From: Trichaptum fuscoviolaceum
Taxonomy: Eukaryota > Basidiomycota > Agaricomycetes > Hymenochaetales > Trichaptaceae
DNA length: 64,000 nucleotides
Direction of reading: 5' to 3'
Assembly: GCA_910574455.1 (NCBI GenBank)
Contig: CAJSYZ010000003.1
Coordinates: forward strand, 62,001 to 126,000
The notes under the pieces are model-generated. The model did not search any database. It saw only the letters and a program-made list of their open reading frames with translations, and was not told the origin of the DNA. Position numbers and translations under genes: made by a program. Below, piece by piece: positions 47,836 to 58,835 of this stretch. Every line of letters begins with the position of its first letter. The first letter of the stretch is position 1.

Positions 47836-48189
47836 ATGCTATATCTTTACTCTCGATCTACTATGAGGCTCAATGAGCATGTAAGAGTTAATAGGGATGC
47901 GCTGAGGTCACTTGGTCAACAGACATTTGGAATCGAGCCTTTCGACTGGCAAATAGACACAGCCGAAGCTATTTTGAAGGGTCGGGATGTTGTGCTTGTC
48001 GTAGGCACGGGCAGCGGAAAGACTGTCGCATTTTCGTTAGCACTGGTACTAGATAAAACAGCCATTCACGCTACGAAGGTGCTCATAAAATATGTTGATG
48101 ACCTCGTCTGGTCCTGGTTTGCAGACGGGGATCGGAGGCTGTGGAACTTGTTCAAGGCCCGTGTCGACGCTCGGGTGCGGAGAGGCTGA
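47836..48189 (+). pseudogene. RecQ-like DEAD-box helicase N-terminal fragment
   Basis: The frame reads GIEPFDWQIDTAEAILKGRD then VVGTGSGKTVAFSLALVLDK, a Q-motif-like region followed by a Walker A motif (GTGSGKT, 48,004-48,024), as at the start of RecQ-type helicases. After LDKT the match to the family is lost: the expected DEAD motif and later domains are absent and the frame ends at 48,189. It is a 5' fragment of about 70 recognisable residues lying in an inverted-repeat module, so it is either a captured or a relict transposon piece. Related helicase fragments are common in fungal subtelomeres, which is one possible source. Confidence 0.65.
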
Positions 48190-48405
48190 TAACTCGAACA
48201 CATTGTAATGTGTCGCGCTCGCTTTCGAAGGAGTCTCGAATTGTGACAATGCGCTCGAGCTGTTCGGAGTCGCGCAAGCTTCGTTTTCGCATTTTTGTCT
48301 TTTTAGTTGCGGTTTCGCATTAAGTTCACCTGGAGTAAAATGAGTGAATGTTATATTTTGATTACGCTCCCCTAATGGGCGCTTCAGCGGTGTAGAATAC
48401 TGCAT
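48049..48405 (-). CDS. Possible hypothetical protein antisense to the helicase fragment
   Basis: 118-codon frame with plausible composition (FTHFTPGELNAKPQLKRQK, SALSQFETPSKA). It partly overlaps the helicase fragment on the other strand. No family is recognised. It may be a piece of another captured gene; support is weak. Confidence 0.2.
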   Translation of the reverse strand: MQYSTPLKRPLGERNQNITFTHFTPGELNAKPQLKRQKCENEACATPNSSSALSQFETPSKASATHYNVFELSASPHPSVDTGLEQVPQPPIPVCKPGPDEVINIFYEHLRSVNGCFI

Positions 48406-48709
48406 AAATTAACTACAACATAAATACGACGTCGTGGTACGTTGTAGTAGGAAAAGAGTCGCGAAGACGCGCGCGACGCGACTATACCTGGCGCAAATCG
48501 CGTGTGACTTTCACGCTTGCCAGTGATCTGGCTTGCTCTCACAGGATTCGGGCAGAAACCGAGTCTATTCCTCACATGGACATGCCTCTATATATGGACA
48601 TGCCTCCTAATACGGATGGATATCAGGTGACAGTACTACTTCCTGATTGAGTAAATCCAGTCGTTACATTCACATGTAACTACTGGACACGAGTCTAGGG
48701 TATCCCTGG

Positions 48710-48785
48710 CCCCGTAAGTTTCAGAGCTTGGTCTATTTGTTCAATGCACTAATTTAGTAGCTACATGTGGCGTGAGCCCGAGGGG
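48710..48785 (-). repeat. Unoccupied copy of module 1
   Basis: Between palindromes at 48,695 and 48,786. Reverse complement: CGGGCTCACGCCACATGTAG, then CTACTAAATTAGTGCATTG, matching 46,503-46,528 and 47,001-47,030, which are separated by the mariner MITE. Confidence 0.75.
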
Positions 48786-49239
48786 CCAGGGATACCCTGG
48801 GAAGGAGGATGCTGTAAGTCTTGTAGTAACTTCAATACACAATTAGCTTTATTCCGTAGTCGTGAGAACTTTACATTCTAAAAGCATCTGCCTGCCACTT
48901 TGGTCTAGCGAGTAAGCGAGATGTGAGGCCTCACAGCACATGTGAGGCATCACTGTGAGGCCTCACGTGTGCTATCAACACTGCCATGATCAACAACTCG
49001 GAATCATTTTGGGTACTACGGTATCACGTGCAGTGTGACTCCGGAGTCACTTTGGCGGCCGGAATGTCACGGTCATGGTCACGCGTGGCACACTGGCACA
49101 GAACTGCTGTGAAGTCCAGTCGTCCGTTGCGGTCATGAACATACACAACTACCCAGCCAAATCTATGCAAGCTATGTACACAATGAAATCCGAGAGACGG
49201 AGTAAAGAAAAGATGAAACTTGGAAGGTAAACCAATGGA

Positions 49240-49580
49240 TCGTCCGAGTCAGAGACTGAGGCGAGCTGGGGCTTGATGGTGTGTTCCCTTCCCTTCCTTC
49301 GCCCTCTTCCAACATCTTTCATTCAAATCAACTAACCAACATCACTGTCACATAGGTCCTCCTCTGCAACTCCTGTTCCTCCTCCCTTTTACTCTGACGT
49401 CTACCTCCTTGTGACTCCCGTCGTTCTCGTCGACCATCCCGCTCCCTTCGCGTTATTGTCTGTACTCAACATACCGTCTCTCCTCACAGATGCAGACTGA
49501 ACCGCGACAAACACGACAAGTGCGACTGACTATACGTTTTACTGGGCCCGCCGGCCGCGTACAACGCCTCGTCAGAGGGT
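49240..49580 (+). pseudogene. Third, decayed bZIP gene fragment
   Basis: GGCGAGCTGGGGCTTGATG followed by GTGTGTTCC... and a CACATAG acceptor, then GTCCTCCTCTGCAACTC reproduces the end of exon 2 (GASLGLM), intron 2 and the start of exon 3 (VLLC) of the two bZIP genes. Further on, TTTTACTGGGCCCGCCGGCCGCG at about 49,538 resembles the DWAGRPRAR region. The frame is broken by stops soon after VLLC. The intron is present, so it came by DNA duplication, not retroposition. The 5' part with the bZIP domain was not found. Confidence 0.55.
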
Positions 49581-50112
49581 GATTCGTATTCGCATCCCCC
49601 AACAGCGTGCCTTGTCTCAAGCCGGGTGCGGCTTAGCCCCAACGATGATCATTCGGCGACACGCAATATACCGGTCTTCAACCCAAGACTCGAAAATCTT
49701 GAGAAGTACGCGGATGGCGTTGAGTGTTAGGGGAAGCACAGTGACATCGTGAAGATTGTTTCTCTGAGAGTGGTGCGTCCTTGTTCGCCCATCCTCAATC
49801 TTCTCAATCTGACTTACCTCTTTCCCAAGTTCTGCACCTCACCGACAGCGACATCCTTCCACCATTGAACGACAGGCTAGCCTCGGCGCGTGTGCTCATG
49901 CCTATGAAGCAACACATGCGTGGCCCTTCAGACCTGTATCGTCACCAGAACACCGACCAGGCCAAACTGATATGCGTGAGGGAGTGGGTAGACTTGCATG
50001 CATGAGAGCACCGGACGGAGACGATGCCGAGCTGAAGTCTGCAGATGTGGGAAGTTGGTGGATGAAGACGTAGAGTCGATATGGTGCAGGGAAAGAAGAG
50101 AAGGAGGACGCC

Positions 50113-50403
50113 GTGAAAGTTATCGTGAAGGAAGAAGAGCACGAAGACGGTCGTGGGACGCTCGACACCCCTACACCTATTCCTATGGCTGAGGAGGACA
50201 TCCAAAACATCCTTCCTCCAGTTAAGCCTGTTGAAGATTATGACTTTGCCATCATTCCGCACACTCCTTCTCCCGAACCATCCAAATCCGGATCAAAAAG
50301 GCGTCATACGGGCCATTCCATGCCTGAGCGCGATGCATCCCAGGCGAGGTGGCTGAAGCCCAATGACAACTTTCTCGCCAATTTCAATCCACATCCCGAC
50401 TGA
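50113..50403 (+). CDS. Acidic coding fragment of unknown family
   Basis: 96 codons, MKVIVKEEEHEDGRGTL at the start, then PTPIPMAEEDIQNILPP and IIPHTPSPEPSKSGSKRR, giving a protein-like acidic and Pro-rich sequence with a basic cluster. The KVIVKEEEH start resembles KVVVKEEEEH of the bZIP linker, but the remainder does not match. It may belong to the same decayed locus as the bZIP fragment upstream. Confidence 0.3.
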   Translation: MKVIVKEEEHEDGRGTLDTPTPIPMAEEDIQNILPPVKPVEDYDFAIIPHTPSPEPSKSGSKRRHTGHSMPERDASQARWLKPNDNFLANFNPHPD

Positions 50404-51717
50404 CCTCCGCCGAATGCGACATCACACAAATGTACACCAGAGTTTTGCTCGAGCACTCTCGAAGGATTATAACGCAAGTCTGGTTTGACGAGCGCACGTG
50501 TCCTGTGCGATGGTCGTTCTGTAATCATGGGTCGACTGCGCATAGCGAGCAGGCGAATGTTGTGCCTAGCGTGGAGGCAATCATTGACGACCGCTGGCAT
50601 CTGGTATGTCGTCTATTGTATCCACTCGTGCATGCCCAGCTGACACCATTCTTCAGTAATGTATTGTTTGCCCTACGTCCGTGTTAAGGCCTGCAGGGCC
50701 CCGATACAATGCACGACCGAGCAAATATCCGAAGGCATTCCATGCTTCATGCACACGGGTGACGGGCAAGCATCTCGCATACGTTTCGCCATCTTACGTT
50801 AAATTGAGAAGGACGACATTCTCTTCGAGACTTCACTGACTTCATTGCCGTCTTCGAGGTCTCGCTTCTTGCCGCTCACGAGGATCGCAATACCGTTGAA
50901 ATTGTCTGTGACAGACGCACAAAGAAGGAGTTCATGTGGGGCAGTTTGTTTTGGGGAACGATGAACGATGGAAGGTGTTGAATTGGCCAGAAACCCTCTG
51001 AAGCTGTGCCATTGCCCGCAAGTACGTGTCTCGCTCGTTTTGTTCCAAAGCTTATGTGCTCACGCCGTCGCAGCTTAGAGCTACCACTTTCTCTGCGGTG
51101 AACACGCAAGCCTCGAGCGGCCACTCTCCACCCTCACCTCAAACACCAAGTGAAGCTACTCCATAGCCAACTTATCCCGCTACCACATCTGTACCCCATT
51201 CAGGCTTCCGCACACTTGCAATGCTACCTACCCTGCGTTTTTTTGACATACCCCAGTTTCTCGGTATCCACCCCTTTCGGGCATTACCCTTGCAACTCCA
51301 TGTTTGCGGGTGCTTTCGCGTGCCCTTCGCCAGTTACGATGCTGGGAGGTCGGGGCTTCCGAACGAATTTGAAAAGAACGCCGTGCATGCGGGACAGAGT
51401 CTTGGATGGATACGCGGGTTTAAAGGGAATGAACAGGGCATTCACTGTACTTCAATTGTGCTTTAATACGAATTTAAAACACGCGTTGTCATTAATTAAT
51501 TGGACTTTTCCATGCAATTCCAAGCACGTTGGCTCAAGGCCGAACGGGAGAACAGAAAATAGGCTGATTACATTGCAAGGGTCGCTATACAAGACATCAT
51601 AATAAGGGGAGGAGGAAAAGCATAACAGCATCCTGCTCACACTGTATTAAATGCACGGATGTCAGATAGATAGCTCTTCGAGTAATCAATGACTAGACGC
51701 ACCCGCTTTGCGAACAC
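50404..51717. other. No gene supported
   Basis: Several short frames on both strands. None has recognisable motifs or a continuous exon structure. Possibly decayed coding sequence around 50,430-50,690 and 50,810-51,000. Confidence 0.35.
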
Positions 51718-54700
51718 TCAAACTGCCGCCTCTTCATTGCTTTGTGCTTTGCGCAATCCCTCGGTGGTTTCCTCAGTCTTCTCAATTTCGTCATGTGGAC
51801 CGGGATTCTTCCCCACATCATAAATGTCCTGCTGCTCGGTAGGATCTGCGGCTGTAATTCCTAGGACTTCTCTGTCCTCTGATGCTGTTGGTGGCGGGAT
51901 TATGTCGGAAGAGGGAGAATGATCGACCGGACATGCTAGGCTATCTTGACGCCTGGCCGCGTCTGTTATACCCGGAGACTCGAGCGTGACTTCTGGGGAA
52001 GCTGAAGGGCACCATTCAGCTTGATGCGAGGAAGAACTCGTTCCGTGCTTGTCTTGATTCTCGTTAGTACAAATGCGACGATGAGAACCCAATTTTATCG
52101 GAAAAAATGTTCTCAATACACGTTCCGCCTTCGCTGTTTCCGCACTTATTCTTGCTTCGCGTGCTTGCACTAAAGCTGGTTGCACATCGTCGAAAAACCT
52201 ATTCATGAGGGATGGAAAGCCCCAAAGCTCTTTTCTGACACACCGTTCGGCCATCTCATCACTATGCAGGTCAATTCAGGTTCAATGAGAATGCATTTTT
52301 AGTAATATTATGAGGTCCTTACCGTCCATCCTCCCATAGCTTAATGTTTTTCATGATCGCTTCTACCCTAGCGGCATCACTAAACATTTTCTGCAGAGAG
52401 CTTCGAAACTCAGTCTTCGCCGTCGTGGCAGAGCTTTCTGGAGAGCTTTCCTCGTGCGCTTTTAAATTTTCCCTTCCGCCCGCTTCACCAAGCTCGACAT
52501 CAACTTCTGTCTGTACCGCGCGCGAGACCACGCATATATGCTTCCATATATAATGGCCGAGGTCACAGAGAGCCTCTTTAATCACCAGCCAGCATTTCTT
52601 GATTGGATATGCAATGAATCGGATGATTTTCGAAAAAAGGTACGGTTCTGGCCAGTCGCGACCCCAGTGAATCTGGCGGTTTAGAAGTGCGACACGGTTG
52701 TCAACCCCGAATGCCCTTTGTGTGCGATGTTAGCTCGACATTGAGTAACGTTGAAGTGAATAGAAGTACCAGAAGATGTTTCGTAGCAAGTGTAACTTGT
52801 TGCGCTTATACTTATCGGATAGTTGCTTCATGGCTAACCCAATGTATCTCAAGACAGCATTGATAATATTTTCGACCCATTCGACAGCTTTCGTAGTCGG
52901 CTTCATGACTATCCTGATCCATCCAGCCCAGACGGTGTCATGCTTGAGTTGATAAACAAACCAAAGTATAACTGCCGATAAGCACGCGGCGTGCAGTCCT
53001 GTCAGGATATTTGTCGCGAGAGATACAAAACTTGGCTGATCAGAAGTTAGTCTTGTGAAAGGATCAGAGTAGATGATGCATCACCTGGAGAGAAAGATAT
53101 GCGAATAGATTTAAGCCGATGACGAAAGAAATAGCCGCAATAATCAGGAATAGCATGGGAGCTTTGTCAAACCACATGCGAATCAGCTTTGGGGGAGCAC
53201 AAGAATCGTATCTTAATATCAATTGAGTAATTTCTGGTGAATGAATATGAAATCGGTCACACACATCGATGACTTCCTCCACGTCAATCCCAATAAGCTA
53301 CTTACACCCGACGAGACGCTGAATACTAGCGACAATAACCAAAAGAGGTTGACAACTCCTCTCAGGGAATTAGACGGTACAGCATCCGTCTCCGCATATG
53401 TGAACTGGAGTGTAGTCGCCGTGACGCTAGAGAAGAACGTGGCAATCGTTGTCAAGCTAACATATCGTGTTGTGTCCCTCTCCATCTGGTCTACAAGGAA
53501 CTTTGGAAGAGCTGATTCTACTTTAGATAACGTACGGACGTAATGAGTGGTAAAGTACTTACCCTCCTTCCCGAATGTCTTCAGCTCATCAGCTACATTT
53601 CCGACATCGTATTGAGCAAGACTACCCTTGGATGATTTTAACTCTTCCACTGCGCCGCTTACGCCAAACATTGTGGAGTTCAAGTCGAAGAGAAATTCAT
53701 TGCAAATGTAATCCAGGAGACAATCTGGACGGCGATGTTGGACTGTATTGGAGTTATCGCATATTTTCTTCCGACAAAGCAAGTTTCAAGCTGTACCTAA
53801 CAGTTTTGGCAGTACATCCTTCATTAACGATAATCTTAGTTACAGATACAACCCACAATTTCGAGACTCACCCGGATGCAAGCCACCCATTTCCTAACGT
53901 TTCGGAAATAGAATGCATGTTTCTGGTGATACAGACTTTCCTGAAATCCGTTTACATCAAAATGCAGTTTTGCAAAAGAGACTATCATGTCCACAATCTC
54001 CGTCTGTCGCTCTAATGCAATATTGAGATTCCTGTACATATAATCTATTTGAGATTACGCACCGCCTGGTTTCACAGACAAAACTCGTTCCAGAGACTCA
54101 ACTGGCTCAGTAAGCGTCTTCTGGAGTTTCTGTGCAGCTGTGATAACGGCACTATCCCCTCCAATGATGCGGTAGTGTTCAACAAGATGATCAAGCTACT
54201 TTCACTGTTAACTGGAGCTTTCAGCACTGATAAGCAAATGCTGACCTCTCCCCGCATTTTAATGCATGATCTGAACCAGATTTAAGTCGTTAATTAGACC
54301 ACAGACAGGAATTAAGATATGAAACGTACGCCCTGTGTGTTGTGAGATGCTTTCCCATTCTCAAAATCTTTTCTTGTCCCAAGCAGATTATTGCAGTGTC
54401 TTTGGGCGGGAAAACTCTATTCAAGTATTCTCGACACTTCTTTTCATAGGCCTCTACCTTCTGCATTGCAAGCCATGCATCCACGGCTTCGGAGAATCAA
54501 TATGGTCGTTGTAATAGAGAATAGTCAATATCGGAGCATGACACGCCCTTAACTACTTACATTTCTCTTCGAATGCCGTCAGCGCTTCGACACTACGAGC
54601 CATTGCCATTTCCATTCCGGAGAAGAACTCGTCGTGGATGAATTCCAAGCATTTGTCAAAGTTTCCCTCCCATACGAGGTCTGTGACACGTATCATTAGA

Positions 54701-55918
54701 GATCAGGCTGCACTGGTTGAATACCTTTGAATCTCACCACGGGTTTTGACATATCCGTTCTTGCGTGAAGGAGTTAATCCTTTGCATTTTCCACGAATAG
54801 AATGAACTCACATTCGAGATACTCTTCCATTGCTTCAGTTTATCAAGGTAAAGTGCATCTTTCTCATGCGGGCTTCGAGCGAAGTCATCAATTAATCCCC
54901 AAAGGATGCTGAAAGCTCGTCCAACTTCGCCCATTGCGCTCCCTCTCCCTAAAAAAGAATTATCAGTGCAATGGTGTCATCTAAGCACAGTATCCGCGTA
55001 CCGTCAGGGGTTGTATCAAAAGCCTTTTCCAGAGATCGTGCCGGATCAAGCAGTCCGTTCTGTAGATATTCTGCCCCTTCAATCACATAATTGTCGCCTC
55101 CGGCAAAGCTCAAGTGTGCAATGAAAAATCCCAGCTATTCGTCGTCACGTTAAGGGGTTTGTTCAAAATCGGGACCGTACGTACCTCTACCTCCATTTTC
55201 TCACACTCGCTGGAGCAAACATTCGCAGTCTCAGAACAAGTTTGACGAAATAAATGGATTATGGTACCTTTTATGTTTTGCACATCTGACTTTATATCTC
55301 GCAATTGTTTCGTCATTTGGCCAATTGTCTGCGTACAAATTTAAGCCATCACCATTGTCATCATTGAAAGCCATATCATTACTCACCCTCCTCGTCTATC
55401 TCTTTGTTTACCGTAATGGTATTGCGAAGTTCTTGAGTAATAGGTTGTGGTGAATCGTCGCCTGTGTATTCATCTGAGCCATCTTTGCTGCTACCGTGAT
55501 AGACGCATCATTACTCACTCTGATTCGGAACGGTATCTGCGCTTGCCGTATCGATAATGAAAGGTTGCTGATTAGGAGCGTCTCTTACTTCTGGTGAGGC
55601 ATCGCATTGACGCGGAGCATCACGAAGTTCTTGGGCTGCTTTTGCATCAGAACGGATGTATACATGAGTCGATGGCAAGTGAAATTGTCACGCACTCTTT
55701 TCTTGATCTGCCTTTCGAAGCATTTGGTCTCGCATCTCCTTCACGACAGTAAGTAGTTCTTTCAACATGTCGTTCGGCACTTTTAACGAATGGTCGTCTT
55801 GACACTATCAAAATATCAACGACATAGAGTGTTGAGAAGCACAAACCTGTCCCTAGACCTGTGAAACCGCGTCAGCTTCAGTTCTGTAACTCGAGGTAAG
55901 AAGGGACGAACCAGACAT
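51718..55918 (-). CDS. Multi-exon four-helix membrane protein, family unknown, copy 1
   Basis: A long gene of about 15-18 short exons. Firm exons of the 3' half: 54031-53872, 53818-53797, 53742-53563, 53520-53265, 53211-53085, 53035-52770, 52715-52323, 52261-51718. The start at 55,918 (MSGSSLLTSS) and the 5' exons are less certain; clear coding blocks there read KVPNDMLKELLTVVKEMRD, MTKQLRDIKSDVQNIKGT, WDLENM-like helices and AQKLQKTLTEPVESLERVL. The N-terminal two thirds is helical or coiled-coil. Four hydrophobic segments follow: LTTIATFFSSVTATTLQFTY, VVNLFWLLSLVFSVSSGVSS, APMLFLIIAAISFVIGLNLF and LTGLHAACLSAVILWFVYQL. Then comes a conserved WGRDWPEPYLFSKIIRFI region and an acidic Glu-rich tail. 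I do not recognise a named family. A second, incomplete copy lies 10 kb downstream with identical intron positions. Confidence 0.7.
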
Positions 55919-57460
55919 ATCGTTGATTAACAGTGAGCAGAATGCTGTGAAGGTGGGAGGAAATAAAGTCGTTGTCGCTGAAGAGGCTGGTCTGCTTTAT
56001 AGCACATGCGAGCACCATGAGGCGGCCAGCGCCAATCAAGATAGTGTTAGATTCAGATTAGCGCCGGTCCCATATCTCCGAAACCTTTCAAGTTAACGCA
56101 TAACTTGCAGACACAAGAATTTTCTTGCATCATTTGTGAGACCTGAGAGTGAAGTATCCGAGGTGGCTTAAGTCTAGCCTCAGGAGAGTATTGCCACAGA
56201 GGTTCGGGGACTCCTGCACAATACTAAACTGACGATTAAAACAGCACCGTGTGTTGAAAATCGTAAAGACAGGTCGGAAAGACTCCAGAGAGCGCGCTTT
56301 CTGAGATTTTGAAGCCGGAATGACAGACGAGCATCGGATAAAGATAGCATAGTTCGACAACCTGATAGCAACGGAGACGGAGCATGGAGTGTCAATCATC
56401 GCGAGAGAGAGGTAACGAGCTGTTGAGCTCTGGGATACGTGCCGGTCAACTTAATTGACTAAATACCCCCCTAAATACTGATATTAAACTGTGAAATACC
56501 GGGAAAGAAATGGAAGGGAGGAGGGTAGACATAGCTGATAAGACCGGGCATTGTGCGAGACATGAGACAGTGGTGAAGCTACCAAAGCCAAATTTTCACA
56601 CTAGAAATCGGCGCTACAGGTCACAGGACAGGCTCTGAGCGCCATGTCGTTGCATTTCCTCCTTGCATACGCCCTCATTCCTCTTGGGAGATGAAAAGAT
56701 GCTGCGCGTTTCCTCACCAAGCATGCCCTCAGTGTCCGTTAGCTTCCGGCGGTAATAGCAGCGTAGAATACAGAGAAGAATGACTTCAATAATGATTTTG
56801 AATATCAGGAGATGATTGAGTCTCATCGCTTGACAAGGAGGATATGAGTGAGCGTAACTAACGATGATGAAAGTCAGAGAAGAAAAGCGTGGTTTGGATA
56901 TCCGGCAACTTGAACTTGAACCCACTGGCAGTCGGCAACACGAAAAAATCAAGTTGCCGATTTCCCCCAGCCTGCCAGTGACTCGGCCACTCTTCCCTCA
57001 GCCCGCCAGCGCTTGCACGGTTGCACCTTATGCTGGCCTGTTTGACAACTCTTCGTTACGATGCTATGCTCATTTATCTCTCGTGCTCTGGTGGCTGGCG
57101 CCATCATCCTGAATGGCATGTAGTATACTTTCTCCTCCAACCTGCGTGATTGGTGACAAATTTTGAGACGATGGCCGTGACTATACTGGACGCGCAAGTT
57201 GACCAGATGTAATTGGGAAATGAGTGCATGGTGGAGTAGTAGGCAGGTTAGGACTCTTATGAACAAGCAGTTAGAGGCTGTGAGTTCCTCACAGCAGAGC
57301 CCGCTACCCATGAAAGAGTGCAAAGGAACTGTTATCTAGTTGTGCCTTGTCAATGGAGTGACTGCAGGCAAAGGTAGGAAGGGGAACTCAGTTGACCATT
57401 GGTGATACATATTTGCTTGTTGTGGAGGGAGAGAAGAGGCAGAGACGCACAGAGGTGGCA
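55919..57460. other. No gene supported
   Basis: Upstream flank of the membrane-protein gene. Frames at 56,130-56,399 and 56,614-57,323 show no recognisable motif. A short paired element CTGCCAGTGACTCGG and CCCACTGGCAGTCGG lies at about 56,920-56,990. Confidence 0.35.
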
Positions 57461-58428
57461 TCACCGAACCGGCGGAAATACTACGGGGCACTTATAATGG
57501 GGTGACAGACACCTTGTAGATTGGTTATAGGCCTTATGGCACCTTACAATAAAAAAAATTCTCGTACTCAACCAAGGCCCTTTTGTAAGGAGCCCGTAAG
57601 GACATTATAATCATGCATAATCCCGTATAATATAGTCGTGTGCCTCACATATTTCAGTTCAGAATAGGGCCAGATAGGGGTTATAGAACGGACAAATTGA
57701 GTAATAAATTATGCATTTAAAATAGATATGTACATGTATGCGTGGGCCGGAAGAATATTATAACAATGCACTCACCAACACACGATAGTCAACTGTTCTG
57801 CAACCACAGAATTCCTTCCAAGCTCACCGCACCCTCCTCCTCCCCAAATACCCTGCACCATTTGGCAACTCCATCCCTCTTTTTCTTCAATGGGACTACA
57901 AAGAGAGTTTGTTAATATAACACACCTTGGGGAATTGCTTTGGGAGAATAGCCGGAGACCCAGAGACCAAAGAGAGAACTAGACAGCATAGACACAGTAG
58001 AGCCAGACCATAGAAGAGACACAGAGACAGAGAAACAGATTGTTCAGAGACTTTGCAAGCTTGAGGCAAACATGAGCACGGCAACAAGGGCAGGAAATCC
58101 ACAGAGATGGGGGTTGATAAGCGAGGGAGAGACGACTCAGACATGCTGCGGCAGCTACTAGTATATCTGCGGCGGCTATATAGTTTTGCATATAGCCACC
58201 GGCAACTTGGATACCGGGGACCGAGAAAACTAATTCCGGAACTTCTCGTTTTGCAAGCCCCTCATAATCTCCCATAATAGCTTATTAAGGTCTTACATAC
58301 TACCATAACAGCTTAAAAGGAACTGCAATGAGACATAATGAATTAGATAAGACTACAAAAGGGTTACAGAGCCCTTACAAGGCTCCATAAGCTTTTAGCA
58401 CTTCATAAGATTTCCGCCGGTTCGGTGA
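57461..58428. mobile_element. About 970-bp TIR-flanked non-coding element
   Basis: The ends are inverted copies: CATCACCGAACCGGCGGAAAT at 57,461 and its complement at about 58,408-58,428. Sub-terminal parts resemble each other more loosely (CTTATAATG, CTTATGGCACCTTAC against CTTATGGAGCCTTGTAAGG). No coding frame. No clean target duplication was found. It looks like a MITE or a deletion derivative of a DNA transposon of undetermined superfamily. Confidence 0.6.
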
Positions 58429-58835
58429 TGGGAGACACACAAAGGCACACCCATCCTAGAAGCACCGGATTGGCTGAGATTGCAGTAATCTTTTCACGAC
58501 ACCATTGCATACCTATTGCAGACCGCTCGGATGCTCCTCTCCCCTGTCCCATTGCCGTGCAGGCCCTCCCTTCCCTTCATTCCAATTCCCGTGACCTGAT
58601 GATAGCAATGCACACGACTTGTAAATTATTGAGTAGAGCTACAGGATGCACAACTATGCTGAAAAGTGAAGTAGTGGGGGAATGCTTGTCCATGTACAGC
58701 AAATTAGTCACGCCGTTATCACAAATATTGCAATAGATGGCAAACAAGAAGAGGGAGGACAGAGAGGAGTTGCTTCTTTGTGAGCTCCGTAGTTGATTAG
58801 TGCTTGTCTTGTGGGATTGAAAGATAGTTACGCAC

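Larger units (their letters stand above)
47580..48694. mobile_element. Inverted-repeat module carrying helicase fragment
   Basis: Imperfect inverted ends: AGACTCGTAGCCAGT and TACTCAATCAGAGGG on the left against the complement of CTGGACACGAGTCT and CTGATTGAGTA on the right (about 48,620-48,694). About 1.1 kb. Confidence 0.5.
46376..48990. mobile_element. Nested palindrome-punctuated repeat complex
   Basis: The outer parts are inverted: CAGTGTTGATAGCACAC at about 46,377 against GTGTGCTATCAACACTG at about 48,968, and CATCCTCCTTCCCAGGG at about 46,478 against its complement at about 48,790-48,810. Between them lie modules separated by copies of the palindrome CCAGGG(A/T)(T/A)ACCCTGG at 46,488-46,502, 47,080-47,094, 47,565-47,579, 48,695-48,709 and 48,786-48,800. 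Module 1 (46,503-47,079) is an inverted copy of module 4 (48,710-48,785), enlarged by a MITE. Module 2 is a 500-bp inverted-repeat element. Module 3 holds a helicase fragment. Confidence 0.7.

Noticed and set aside
46376..48990. A single autonomous transposon with helicase (Helitron-like)
   Set aside because: No Rep domain and no Helitron end; the outer inverted flanks and internal palindromes show a nest of separate modules instead.
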